A DNA stretch of 64,000 bases from Lachnospiraceae bacterium UBA3638 (GTDB lineage: Bacteria; Bacillota; Clostridia; Lachnospirales; Lachnospiraceae). Shown here piece by piece: positions 1 to 8,481 of the stretch. Position 1 is the first letter of the stretch. Each line of letters opens with the position of its first letter. A model generated the notes under the pieces. It saw nothing but the letters and a program-made list of their open reading frames with translations. It ran no database searches and was not told the origin of the DNA. Location: assembly GCA_002373595.1 (NCBI GenBank), contig DFKT01000026.1:15414-79413 (forward strand), given 5' to 3'. The translations under genes and the position numbers were made by a program.

Positions 1-128
1 CTCTTTAACATGCACTCTTTTCCGCCATTTCCGTCATCAAAAAGTTCGAGGAATTGTTTGCTCCTTATTTCATTAGACAGAGGCCAAAGCCTCTTTCCGC
101 TTCCGCCGGATAATAATACTGCCTGCAT
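1..128 (-). CDS. manC: Mannose-1-phosphate guanylyltransferase-like protein, N-terminus only (runs off window)
   Basis: Reading the minus strand from an ATG at 128 gives about 42 codons with no stop before the window edge. The start reads [20 protein letters not shown], followed by the SKQFL motif. This is the nucleotide-binding signature of the ManC/GMP family, which makes GDP-mannose from mannose-1-phosphate and GTP. The ATG directly follows the TAA of the upstream glycosyltransferase and has a GGGAG site a few bases before it, so the two are translationally coupled. As last visible gene of the exopolysaccharide cluster it would supply a sugar-nucleotide donor. Only the first ~42 residues are visible, so another NDP-sugar pyrophosphorylase is possible, though the RLWPLS...KQFL combination favours ManC. 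Confidence 0.78.
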   Translation of the reverse strand, partial: MQAVLLSGGSGKRLWPLSNEIRSKQFLELFDDGNGGKECMLK

Positions 129-1385
129 TTATATCTCCCTGAATTCGTGAACTGCTATTGCGGATCTCCGGATACTTTTCTCGCTCCGCGGTCTGTCGGC
201 AGATCCCGGACCGGACTTTATCATATATGACGAAGGTACGTCCGACTCTCCCCTGCTCTCCGGAAGGAGTGCATCTATCATGAGCTCCAGCCTTTTTGCC
301 GCAACCGCAGGTGTCCAATTTTGCTTTATGGTCCTGTAGGCATTCCTGCCCATTCCCTGTCTGATCGATCTGTCCGTAACAAGTTTTTCGGTATATGCAT
401 TCAGCATATTCTGACCGTGATATATATATCCGTTTACGCCCGACTCGATCAGATATGAGGACGCGCCGACATCCGCTTCCGCTATCACAGCACATCCGCT
501 GTTCATGGATTCATTGATGACAGCGCCCCATCCCTCGAGCCTGTCACTCGTAAAGAGAAAGACATCCGCTTTCTCCATCTCATCGCGCACTTTCTCGGGC
601 GGCATAAAATCACAAAATCTTACACAGTCTGAAATCCCCAGACTCTCCGCCAATTCCTCGCTTGCCTTTCTTTCCGGTCCCTCTCCTATCATGCGAAGAG
701 TAAAGTCTGTTTTTTTGTCCTTCAGATACTTTGCTGCACGCAATGCTCTTTCGGGATGTTTCAGTTTAATAAATCTGGCCACCCAAAGTATGACTACACT
801 GTCTTTGTCTTTTTTGCCCATAAGCGTGTCTTCGTCATACTCCCTGAATTCCGGGAAGTAGCCCCACTTATACATCTTATTCTTGTACGCACCGAATATG
901 CCAAAATCCGATGCTACATATGCTCCTGCACAGAGCAGATATACAGGGCTTCTGTTATATGCCGTATGATCTTTGTATTTCCTGATGAGGCCTCTGGGCG
1001 TGATGAACTTCCACTGACCCTCTCTGTACATCCTCTCACTGTATCTGAATGTGAAAAGACCTTTATCAAGTCTGGGCTTTATAAAGCTCTCATCCTCACA
1101 TCCGCCGAATATTACAACATCACTTACGAGGATCCTCTTACGGCATTTTACTTCATCACCGGCAGCGCCGAATGTCAGCCAGACATATTCCGGAAGTTTG
1201 GACAGATCCGATCCGTCCCATCCCATCGCCTTCCTGTCGGATTCCATATCCGAAGTCTGAATGAAGCAGAAACCCTCCGCATCCACATCCTGGTCCCTGC
1301 CGGCCGTGCCGTACCTCTTAGCGATCTCATTGCAGAAAGGTATCTGGTGATGATTTATGTAATTTGATACCAAAGTGATCTTCAT
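129..1385 (-). CDS. Glycosyltransferase family 4 (exopolysaccharide)
   Basis: 418-aa GT-B fold transferase. The donor-binding half starts near residue 195 (VVILWVARFIKLKHPE). The retaining GT4 E-x7-E signature is at residues 284-292 (EGWGAVINE), followed by SMNSGCAVIAEADVG. The N-terminal half begins like other acceptor-binding Rossmann domains (MKITLVSNYINHHQIPFCNE). The last ~40 residues are polar and look disordered. The start overlaps the stop of the preceding GT4 gene by 4 bases, which indicates coupling within the exopolysaccharide operon. The role is inferred as addition of a sugar to the lipid-linked repeat unit; donor and acceptor cannot be told from sequence. Confidence 0.88.
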   Translation of the reverse strand: MKITLVSNYINHHQIPFCNEIAKRYGTAGRDQDVDAEGFCFIQTSDMESDRKAMGWDGSDLSKLPEYVWLTFGAAGDEVKCRKRILVSDVVIFGGCEDESFIKPRLDKGLFTFRYSERMYREGQWKFITPRGLIRKYKDHTAYNRSPVYLLCAGAYVASDFGIFGAYKNKMYKWGYFPEFREYDEDTLMGKKDKDSVVILWVARFIKLKHPERALRAAKYLKDKKTDFTLRMIGEGPERKASEELAESLGISDCVRFCDFMPPEKVRDEMEKADVFLFTSDRLEGWGAVINESMNSGCAVIAEADVGASSYLIESGVNGYIYHGQNMLNAYTEKLVTDRSIRQGMGRNAYRTIKQNWTPAVAAKRLELMIDALLPESRGESDVPSSYMIKSGPGSADRPRSEKSIRRSAIAVHEFREI

Positions 1386-2695
1386 TTAACTATATCAAAA
1401 TACGTTCTTATCAAAGTCTCCGCATTGTTTTCGCGAGAATAACTTATCTTTGCATGTTCACGTGCGGATAAACATCTGTCATATGCTCCGTCCGTATCAT
1501 CAAATGCTTTAAGGATCGCTTCCCTTAAGGCAGCCGCTGCTTCTTCGATATCTTTGGCATTGTCGATATCGCAAAGGATTCCTTCTGAAGCATTCATCAT
1601 ATCGGGCAGTCCGCCTGCATTTGTCGACACAACCGGGATGCCCGCAAGCATTGCTTCTCCGAGTGAATTGGATGAGTTTTCGCACACCGATGCGCATACA
1701 AACAGGTCTGATGAGTTCAGCATTTCTACAGTCTCTGCGGCATCGATCCTGCCGAGGAAATGCACACGGTCTTCCAAACCGTTTTTCTTTGAAAGGTCTC
1801 TTAAATATTTCCCATACCCGGATATTTTTATCTTCTCGATCAGTCTTCCGTATTTTGTGATATTCTGTCCGGATACATAAACAAAAGTATCATCGGGAAG
1901 TCTCTCGCCATCTTTCCCATTTCTCAAAGCCTCGAGAAGGATATGAAAACCCTTTATCGGATAATCAGCCTGGCTCACAAATATCCTGTGTCCGGTCCTC
2001 TTGCGGATCTCCCGGGTATTATAGAAATCAGGTCTTAAGACCTCTCCTGCATGTATATATTCGGCGCCCGGATTGACAGAAGATGCAAACTCTCTGTCAA
2101 AGGAAGTCCTGCCGGCGATATAACCTGCCAGTTTCAGACTCTCTCTTTCATGTATCCCGCGCTTTGTAAACTTTTCCTTCTGGTCGGATACACCATCTTT
2201 TTTGATCACATCTCTGAAAGTCTTTTTTGCAAGAACGCTTTCCGGAATGAATGCATCGTACTTTTCGGCGAGCTTCGTGCATATCCCCTGGATCGAGATC
2301 ATAAGCCTTCTCGATGCATCCTCTCCCATCATCCTGGCGACTGCAAGAGTATGTGCAAACTCCGTTCCAAATACATGGACCATATCGGGAGAAACTTCCG
2401 AAAGCATGGCTGCAACACTTTCTTCCATACTCTCTTCGTATTCTTCCGGCCGTCTTGTATCCTCGTAGAAGATATAGTATCCGCATCCGGGAACATCTTC
2501 TATATTTCCACTCTTTCCTGCAACAGATCTGTCTCCGGGTGCTGCTATAATGATCTCCAGGTCTCTTCCCAGTCTCCCGGTATCACAGATCGCAGACAGC
2601 ATACCTTCTGTCCAGCCCTCCTTGGGGATGGTCTCCAGGCCGAGCGTTCCCGCTACGATCTTCGGTATGAGATTACATACCCAGAGTACTTTCAT
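1382..2695 (-). CDS. Glycosyltransferase family 4 (exopolysaccharide)
   Basis: 437-aa GT4-type enzyme. The N-terminus MKVLWVCNLIPKI is typical of the acceptor domain. Later come IFVSQADYPIKGFHILLEAL (donor domain), LGRIDAAETVEML, and the E-x7-E motif in VCENSSNSLGEAMLAGIPVV, followed by STNAGGLPDM. There is no signal peptide or membrane span, so it is a cytosolic enzyme acting at the membrane face. It starts immediately after the Wzz-like gene stops (2696) and overlaps the next GT4 by 4 bases. It is part of repeat-unit assembly; the specific sugar is unknown. Confidence 0.88.
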   Translation of the reverse strand: MKVLWVCNLIPKIVAGTLGLETIPKEGWTEGMLSAICDTGRLGRDLEIIIAAPGDRSVAGKSGNIEDVPGCGYYIFYEDTRRPEEYEESMEESVAAMLSEVSPDMVHVFGTEFAHTLAVARMMGEDASRRLMISIQGICTKLAEKYDAFIPESVLAKKTFRDVIKKDGVSDQKEKFTKRGIHERESLKLAGYIAGRTSFDREFASSVNPGAEYIHAGEVLRPDFYNTREIRKRTGHRIFVSQADYPIKGFHILLEALRNGKDGERLPDDTFVYVSGQNITKYGRLIEKIKISGYGKYLRDLSKKNGLEDRVHFLGRIDAAETVEMLNSSDLFVCASVCENSSNSLGEAMLAGIPVVSTNAGGLPDMMNASEGILCDIDNAKDIEEAAAALREAILKAFDDTDGAYDRCLSAREHAKISYSRENNAETLIRTYFDIVK

Positions 2696-3712
2696 TTATT
2701 CATTTCCGCCTATACGGTAATATGCTCTGATGAGTCTGACATCCGTGTCATATAGAAATGCTGCAGTCGGTTTGATATCGTATGTCTTAAGATAATCAAG
2801 AAGCCGCTCCACTTTCGGCCCTTCTTTTTCGCCTGCTCTTACCGCAATGATAACGCTTCCTGCATTCTTTAATATCCCGGATACGCCTCCGGCGATAAAA
2901 GGTGAAGGGACCGGAGTTATCTTTTCTTCCGCGATACCGGCTGCTTCCGCCATTTTTTTAGCTATAGCCGCAGGGTCCTCATCCTCTCCCGGGGTGATGA
3001 GGACAGCCTCAGCTGATCCGTTCAAAATGCTGTTTGCAGCCTCTCCGAACTGATCGCTCTCCAGGTATCCAAGGCACTTTAATCCGTATCTGTCCCTGAG
3101 TGTCGAAGGAATATGTATTCCTTCCGGTGTGAGTTCCTTTAAAAGAAATATGACAACGGTGAAAAATGTTCCGAGTACAAACGAAAGAATAAACGCCCTC
3201 AAGGTCCTCACATCCCGCTTAGCCGGTTCTACGCTCGCAGTCTTAAGTATCTCTATGCTGTCTACACCCTCGAGATAATCACCGAACTCTCCTGTCATGA
3301 CCTTCTCTGTAACAAGAGCTATCCTTAAAGCCTCATCCGGATCCTCCGATGAAACGATAAAATCCGGGATGTTGGTGTCCGATTCAACATCAGCCTTCAT
3401 CATCGCGGTACATACATCCGCAGAAGGCAGTCCGGTCCCTTCAGCCTCCTTCTCAAAGCATCTCGCGAATTCATCGGACTGTATATATGTGTTCCATGAA
3501 TAATAGTTGATGTAATAGTCCGTCTTCTCCTCTTCATATCTCACGAGGAAATAGCTCTTCGCCTCATATACCGTCGGGCCGGCGGTAATAACATTTATCA
3601 GATAATAAAGACCTCCTCCCAGCACAGTGATCGCTGCGATCACCGCGATGAGCAGAGGTGCTTTTCTGATCATTCTTAAAGCCAAAAGTCTTTCGTTGTA
3701 CTTTTCTTTCAT
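2696..3712 (-). CDS. Wzz/CpsC-type chain-length protein with degenerate BY-kinase-like tail
   Basis: 338 aa. Two membrane spans (about 19-41 and 172-192) bracket an extracytoplasmic segment, the topology of Wzz/CpsC/YveK polysaccharide co-polymerases that set chain length with a partner tyrosine kinase. The cytoplasmic tail (about 200-338) keeps the outline of a P-loop BY-kinase. AVLITPGEDEDPAAIAKKMA lies where the Walker A strand and loop should be, and GSVIIAVRAGEKEGPKVERL resembles the distal kinase segment. However, the GKS/T lysine-serine/threonine of Walker A is absent. It probably does not phosphorylate, and no separate kinase is visible in the window. It overlaps the sugar-transferase gene by 4 bases. 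Confidence 0.75.
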   Translation of the reverse strand: MKEKYNERLLALRMIRKAPLLIAVIAAITVLGGGLYYLINVITAGPTVYEAKSYFLVRYEEEKTDYYINYYSWNTYIQSDEFARCFEKEAEGTGLPSADVCTAMMKADVESDTNIPDFIVSSEDPDEALRIALVTEKVMTGEFGDYLEGVDSIEILKTASVEPAKRDVRTLRAFILSFVLGTFFTVVIFLLKELTPEGIHIPSTLRDRYGLKCLGYLESDQFGEAANSILNGSAEAVLITPGEDEDPAAIAKKMAEAAGIAEEKITPVPSPFIAGGVSGILKNAGSVIIAVRAGEKEGPKVERLLDYLKTYDIKPTAAFLYDTDVRLIRAYYRIGGNE

Positions 3713-5133
3713 TCTTTGTCCTTCGTTTCGTTTCTCATGGCCGTGATCTGATTATCGTCCACGCCCTCGGTACTCTCGGGCCAGAGCAACACTTTGAGAG
3801 TGAGCAGCATGAGCTTCAGGTCAAGAAGCAGACTGTAGTTCTCTATATATGCAAGATCCAGTTTTAACTTATCATAAGGAGTAGTATTGTACTTTCCGTA
3901 TACCTGCGCATATCCGGCGAGTCCGGCCTTTACCTTGGTGCGATATGCAAATTCGGGCATCGTCTCTATATACTGCTTAATGATCTCCGGTCTTTCCGGA
4001 CGTGGACCGATAAATGACATATCTCCCTTAAGGATATTGAAAAGCTGCGGAAGCTCATCAAGTCTGCACTTTCTGATAAACCTTCCCACAGGTGTGACTC
4101 TCTTGTCTTTCTTCTGTGAAAGTCTGGCTACACCATCCTTTTCGGCATCCACGCGCATCGATCTGAATTTCAGTATCTCAAATCTCTTCATCTCGATAGT
4201 GCATCTCGTCTGCTTATAAAAAACCGGGCCGTGATCATATGCCCATACTGCCAATGCGGTAAGAAGCATCAGTGGTGTTGTGACGATAATAAGTATGAGT
4301 GCACAGATGATATCTATCGACCTCTTAACAAATCTCTCCTCCATAGTGAGGCTGTACTCTCTGGTGAGGAACATCGGTGTATCGAATACGTGTATCTCCT
4401 CAGATCCCGATATGATGACATCACATATCTTGGGCAGGCTGTAGAAACGGATAGATTTCGCATAGCAGTACTTCATGAGAGGTTTTCTCACGGTAACGGG
4501 AATATCGCCGAATACTACAGCATTGCACTCGCCGCTCTCATAGGAGTTTCTTATCTCTTTGTGGAGATTCTCATATCCCACAGAGATTGGCACCTTTTTG
4601 GTGATCCTGTACTTATCCTTTCTGGTCTCAAACTTGGCGATCAGATCATCCGGCGAACGGTCTCCGTATATGAGAAGGAGCTTTCTCGGAGGGAATATCC
4701 GCCTGAAAACGGTATTTGCGATCGGTATGTAGATGAGAACAGTGACGAACTGCTCTCCGAGCATATACAGGAAATAGTTCGGTTTGAAGAGCTGGAGTGC
4801 CATCATCGAACACTCTCCGTAGATGATGATATCCGCCACGAGAGTCGCAAACATCTGGGAGAATATGATCTCCGCATTCTTAAGATATCCGAGTCTGATA
4901 CCGCCGTACATCTTGGAGAATGCCATAAGGATCACGGTGTATATGGTGATCTCCATTACATGGCCCCAGAAGTAATATCTCCTTACAAGTCCTTCAGCCA
5001 GACTGTACTGGATATGATTAAGCCAGTGAAATCCGAATATAGCGGCTTCCATGGCGATGCAGATCGCTATGAATCCAAGATTGATGAGTCTTTTGAATGA
5101 TTCTATCTTTTGAAGTTTTTTACGATTGTTCAT
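3709..5133 (-). CDS. Polyprenyl-phosphate sugar phosphotransferase (priming enzyme)
   Basis: 474 aa. An N-terminal region with about four membrane helices (residues ~10-150) and a nucleotide-binding-like middle precede a C-terminal bacterial sugar transferase domain (from about 265). That domain shows a membrane anchor RSIDIICALILIIVTTPLML, then KFRSMRVDAEKDG, DELPQLFNILKGDMSFIGPRPERP, and a GLAGYAQV segment. The family (WbaP/CpsE-like) transfers a sugar-1-phosphate to undecaprenyl phosphate, which starts repeat-unit synthesis. A Shine-Dalgarno site (AGGAAGTG) precedes the ATG. It sits between a GT2 gene and the Wzz-like gene, the usual priming position in an EPS operon. Sugar specificity is not predictable. 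Confidence 0.92.
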   Translation of the reverse strand: MNNRKKLQKIESFKRLINLGFIAICIAMEAAIFGFHWLNHIQYSLAEGLVRRYYFWGHVMEITIYTVILMAFSKMYGGIRLGYLKNAEIIFSQMFATLVADIIIYGECSMMALQLFKPNYFLYMLGEQFVTVLIYIPIANTVFRRIFPPRKLLLIYGDRSPDDLIAKFETRKDKYRITKKVPISVGYENLHKEIRNSYESGECNAVVFGDIPVTVRKPLMKYCYAKSIRFYSLPKICDVIISGSEEIHVFDTPMFLTREYSLTMEERFVKRSIDIICALILIIVTTPLMLLTALAVWAYDHGPVFYKQTRCTIEMKRFEILKFRSMRVDAEKDGVARLSQKKDKRVTPVGRFIRKCRLDELPQLFNILKGDMSFIGPRPERPEIIKQYIETMPEFAYRTKVKAGLAGYAQVYGKYNTTPYDKLKLDLAYIENYSLLLDLKLMLLTLKVLLWPESTEGVDDNQITAMRNETKDKE

Positions 5134-5134
5134 A

Positions 5135-6145
5135 TCACTTCCTGCCTCTTCGTTTCAAAGCTTCATGCAGTTTTTTTATCGTCTTTGCCGGAAGGAACGT
5201 GAGGATCATCAGATTTCTTCTGTGTTCCTTTCTCAAGTACGGATTGGTAAGGATCTCTTTTTTCATGCCCCTCAGTTCCGACATCGTACCCGCATAGAGT
5301 TCGTTGTCTTTAGTCATCAGGTCGGTCGGGATATGAAGCAGGAGCCACATGGCCTGAACCATATAGAAATGTCTGCTCTCCCTTTCCAGATCCGGGAAAT
5401 ACTTCTTTCTGTACTCATCGGCAAGCTTGGTATTTTCCATGACGACACGGTAAAACTCGGCATTAAAGCTCCGCCTCGTATTGCTCCCGCTTCTCTGGAT
5501 TATCCTGTAACCTTCATACTTTACGGTAGAATACTTCCTGATGTCGACCGCCAGTTTTAACAGGAAATCAAAATCCTCATTAAGCCTGCCCTCGGGAAGT
5601 CTCCTCGTGCCTATCACTTCGCGTCTTATCAGTTTTGTACACAGAGAGCTGTCTCCCGTGTGCAGCAAGAGATCTCTGAAGAACTGTTTTGAATCGCCGA
5701 ACGAATATAAGCTCTTTTTGTCCTTCTCAGTCTCTTCGTTTCGTACGGACTTTACTTCGCTGCCGTCCTCTGCTTCTTCCGTTGCGAGGATCTGCGCAAA
5801 ATCAACGTCCCTGTGATTGTCCAGCACCCAGGCGAGCTTCTCGTACATCTCGGGTTCTATATAGTCATCCGAATCGATAAATCCTATATATTCTCCCTTA
5901 GCTTCATCAAGTCCGGTATTCCTTGCCCTGCTCGATCCGCCGTTCTCCCGGCTGATAAGCCGGAATCTTTTATCCGCAGCGGCATAGGTCCTGCAGATCT
6001 CCGCGCTTGAATCGGTCGAGCCGTCATCAATGAGGAGAACCTCCAGGTTCCCGTATGTCTGGTCTTTTATGCTGTTAAGACATCTCGGCAAATAGTCCGC
6101 TGTGTTGTACACCGGAACTATCACACTGATAAGCTTATCGGACAT
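5135..6145 (-). CDS. Glycosyltransferase family 2
   Basis: 336 aa. The N-terminal GT-A domain shows ISVIVPVYNTADYLPRCLNS, LIDDGSTDSSAEIC, ENGGSSRARNTGLDEAKGEY and the DxD-type FIDSDDYIEPEMYE. The C-terminal ~120 residues are helical and basic at the end. It has no membrane span. It is an inverting sugar transferase of the EPS cluster, upstream of the priming enzyme gene by one base. The Shine-Dalgarno is weak, but a consensus-like -10 at 6184 lies about 40 bases before the ATG, so this gene may head a secondary transcript. Donor and acceptor are unknown. Confidence 0.88.
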   Translation of the reverse strand: MSDKLISVIVPVYNTADYLPRCLNSIKDQTYGNLEVLLIDDGSTDSSAEICRTYAAADKRFRLISRENGGSSRARNTGLDEAKGEYIGFIDSDDYIEPEMYEKLAWVLDNHRDVDFAQILATEEAEDGSEVKSVRNEETEKDKKSLYSFGDSKQFFRDLLLHTGDSSLCTKLIRREVIGTRRLPEGRLNEDFDFLLKLAVDIRKYSTVKYEGYRIIQRSGSNTRRSFNAEFYRVVMENTKLADEYRKKYFPDLERESRHFYMVQAMWLLLHIPTDLMTKDNELYAGTMSELRGMKKEILTNPYLRKEHRRNLMILTFLPAKTIKKLHEALKRRGRK

Positions 6146-6183
6146 ATACTTTTATCCACACAATATGGGTAAACTACAGATAA

Positions 6184-6192
6184 ATTATACTA
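6184..6192 (-). promoter_or_regulatory. Candidate internal promoter (-10) in EPS cluster
   Basis: TATAAT on the minus strand at 6189-6184, in the 64-base gap between the 120-aa membrane protein and the GT2 gene. The -35 at 17-base spacing is poor (TAGCAT). It would drive the lower half of the cluster (GT2, priming enzyme, Wzz, two GT4, manC). Only the -10 is convincing. Confidence 0.35.
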
Positions 6193-6209
6193 CATATCGT
6201 GTAATAATG

Positions 6210-6572
6210 CTACTTTTGGGGATTTATGCAAAGAAGAAAAATAAGAGTGCAGATGGTGGGAAAAAGCAGCAGCACAGCGATCCTGGCCGCACCGCGAAGA
6301 GTCGCGCACTCTTTCCTGTATACATGTTCGGTAAGCCTTACTCCCTCGTATGCCGATATGATCACGGCAGGAACCGCAGAATAAGCCGTAAGTCCGCCGA
6401 AATGAGCACCAAAGACCCTTCCGATGAGTTCAAAAGATATGGAGATCAGGCACAAAGCTGAGACCGCAAGTGTATAATATGACACACTTTTCCTGATATG
6501 ATCGTCTCCGGTTACTCCCGCCGAAAATATCGAATATACCGACAGTATAAGAGCCACTCCGATCAGCTTCAT
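6210..6572 (-). CDS. Small polytopic membrane protein of EPS cluster, unknown function
   Basis: Start chosen at the ATG at 6572, whose ATGA overlaps the stop of the upstream membrane gene and has GGAGCGGACTC in front. This gives 120 aa (MKLIGVALILSVYSIFSAG...). A longer in-frame reading exists but its extra 38 residues are polar and overlap the neighbour. Three to four hydrophobic segments are visible (about 2-20, 29-50, 58-75, 95-115). I do not recognise the family. With the upstream 312-aa protein it may form a two-part integral membrane complex, or be the tail of a polytopic protein split into two genes. Confidence 0.6.
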   Translation of the reverse strand: MKLIGVALILSVYSIFSAGVTGDDHIRKSVSYYTLAVSALCLISISFELIGRVFGAHFGGLTAYSAVPAVIISAYEGVRLTEHVYRKECATLRGAARIAVLLLFPTICTLIFLLCINPQK

Positions 6573-7507
6573 GAGTCCGCTCCTTCCTGTATCCCGTGCG
6601 TTCCGCCTCTCCTTTTTATCATAAGATAAGCCGTCGAAATACCGACCGCAGCAAATGCCGTACTGCCCACTCCGAACGCAGTCCATACGACAAAGGTCTC
6701 AGCCGCGATCGTCATAAGAAGAGTCGCAATGTGCTTTTTGGATCCCTTAAGCACCCTGACGAGAGAATAGATCATGTACGGCATAAGTATCCATACCGAG
6801 ACCGATGCTCCGCTCCAACCCTGCGAGATCAGGCAGAATCCGTTTATACCCTCAGAATCTGCAACAGGTATCAGGAACATAACTATGACAAAGAACAGAC
6901 TCCTTCTGAACCGATACGGATATGTTCCGGCGAGTTCCCTCTCATTTTCGGGGAAAAGCACCTTCGCCAGAGATCCAAAAGCGCAGGCTGAAAGGATCAG
7001 ATAAAGTATCGGGATAACCTTAAATACGAGCACATCGATGCCCAGTCCGGTCGCATCGCTTATCATTGCATAAAGTGCAGGCAGGCAGAGTATTTTCTCA
7101 TGCATCGGCACTTCTTCCGCAATGCCGTACACTGACAGGTCCACAGCCCGGAAATTTTCGGCACCTTTCAATGAGTTTGCCAGCATTGCAGTCCTGTCTC
7201 CGTCTCTCATCGCATAAACTCCGGAGATTATAACCGCCACATATGCCGCCAGGAGGCAAGTTGACAGGATATTAAGAAAAACAGCCGGCAAAAGTATCCT
7301 TTTCTCCTCCGGTTTCTTCTTCTTTTTTGTTTCTTCTTTTTGGAATTCCTTAAGAGTGATGACTATCTTTACTGCAAAAAGAAGCGTCGCGATAACGATC
7401 GCAATGACAGCGAAGGTGCGTCTGAATCCGTCCGCACCCAATCCCTTTATGATAACGGCAAGGTTTGATACTGCCGCCGTGAGTATGATCAATAGAAAAA
7501 CCGCCAT
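6569..7507 (-). CDS. Polytopic membrane protein of EPS cluster, unknown function
   Basis: 312 aa with about eight hydrophobic stretches: an N-terminal pair (~2-20, 30-50), a lysine-rich loop (KKKKKPEEKR near residue 60), and further spans to the C-terminus. The central loop has AMLANSLKGAENFRAVDLSV and VPMHEKILCLPALYAMISD, which look like an extracytoplasmic segment rather than membrane. No known polymerase or flippase signature is evident. The gene is followed by the 120-aa membrane gene with a 4-base overlap and preceded by the GtrB-like gene (gap 10). By context it handles a lipid-linked glycan, perhaps acting with the GtrB-like enzyme; this is inference. Confidence 0.65.
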   Translation of the reverse strand: MAVFLLIILTAAVSNLAVIIKGLGADGFRRTFAVIAIVIATLLFAVKIVITLKEFQKEETKKKKKPEEKRILLPAVFLNILSTCLLAAYVAVIISGVYAMRDGDRTAMLANSLKGAENFRAVDLSVYGIAEEVPMHEKILCLPALYAMISDATGLGIDVLVFKVIPILYLILSACAFGSLAKVLFPENERELAGTYPYRFRRSLFFVIVMFLIPVADSEGINGFCLISQGWSGASVSVWILMPYMIYSLVRVLKGSKKHIATLLMTIAAETFVVWTAFGVGSTAFAAVGISTAYLMIKRRGGTHGIQEGADS

Positions 7508-7517
7508 ACAGTTCCCG

Positions 7518-8462
7518 TCAGAAACAATTCTTATTATTCTTGAGATATATAGGTCTTCCCTTTACTTCCATGTATGTCTTGGCAAGGTACTGACCAAGTA
7601 TCCCGGTACAGAAGAACTGCACTCCGCTGATAAAGATTATGATACATACCATACTCGCCCAGCCTGCTACCGGATCACCGAAGACAAGCCTGCGCACAAT
7701 GATAAATATCAATGCTATAAAAGTGATAAAAAAGAACAGTACTCCGACAAACGCACTGAATACAAGAGGTGCAGTCGAGAACGCGGTCATTCCTTCGATC
7801 GAATACTTGACCAGTCCCCAGAAGTTCCACTTGGTCTTTCCTGCTGCTCTCTCGACATTTTCGTACTCAAGCCACTTGGTGTTAAATCCGACCCATCCGA
7901 ATATTCCTTTGGTGAACCTGTTATACTCACCCATTGAAAGTATAGCATCCACCATCTGCCTGGTCATAAGTCTGTAGTCACGCGCACCGTCCATCATGTC
8001 GGTCTGAGATATCTTGCGCATTATCTTATAGAATTTCCGGGCAAAAAAGCTCCTTATCGGAGGTTCCCCCTTTCTGGAAACTCTCCTCGTTGCCACGGAA
8101 TCATACCCCTCCTCGAGGGCTGTAAACATATCCGGCAAAAGAGAGGGCGGATCCTGCAGATCGGCATCCATTATCACAACATAATCGCCCTTTGATTCAT
8201 TGAGTCCTGCATACATCGCAGCCTCTTTTCCGAAGTTCCTGGAAAAGGAGACCATATGTACTCTTCCGTCTTTTTCATGCAGCTTTCTTACCCCGGCGAC
8301 CGTGCCGTCCTTCGATCCGTCATCAATATAGAGAAGTTCTGTCTCTATTCCTTTCTGATCAAAAAAGGGGATCACCTTCATCAGTTCTTCGTAAAACAGC
8401 GAGACTGTTTCCTCTTCGTTATAGCACGGTACTACTACGCTTAAAAGCTTCTTATCTTCCAT
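7518..8462 (-). CDS. GtrB/DPM1-type polyprenyl-phosphate glycosyltransferase
   Basis: 314 aa. The GT2 catalytic domain (about 1-230) has SVVVPCYNEEETVSLFYEEL, DDGSKDGTV, SFSRNFGKEAAMYAGL, the metal-binding DADLQDPP, and the RRVSRKGEPPIRS segment. Two C-terminal membrane helices (about 232-255 and 265-290) follow. The family loads glucose or another sugar onto undecaprenyl phosphate, giving the donor for periplasmic-side glycan decoration by a GT-C partner. A strong Shine-Dalgarno (GGGGGAAGAG) precedes the ATG. The adjacent polytopic genes (6569 and 6210) are candidates for such a partner. The transferred sugar cannot be read from sequence. Confidence 0.88.
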   Translation of the reverse strand: MEDKKLLSVVVPCYNEEETVSLFYEELMKVIPFFDQKGIETELLYIDDGSKDGTVAGVRKLHEKDGRVHMVSFSRNFGKEAAMYAGLNESKGDYVVIMDADLQDPPSLLPDMFTALEEGYDSVATRRVSRKGEPPIRSFFARKFYKIMRKISQTDMMDGARDYRLMTRQMVDAILSMGEYNRFTKGIFGWVGFNTKWLEYENVERAAGKTKWNFWGLVKYSIEGMTAFSTAPLVFSAFVGVLFFFITFIALIFIIVRRLVFGDPVAGWASMVCIIIFISGVQFFCTGILGQYLAKTYMEVKGRPIYLKNNKNCF

Positions 8463-8481
8463 CTCTTCCCCCGGCCGTCAT

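Noticed and set aside
6569-6686. 38-residue upstream extension of the 120-aa EPS membrane protein
   Set aside because: The extension is polar, overlaps the neighbour's coding region, and the ATGA overlap with GGAGCGG supports the shorter start.
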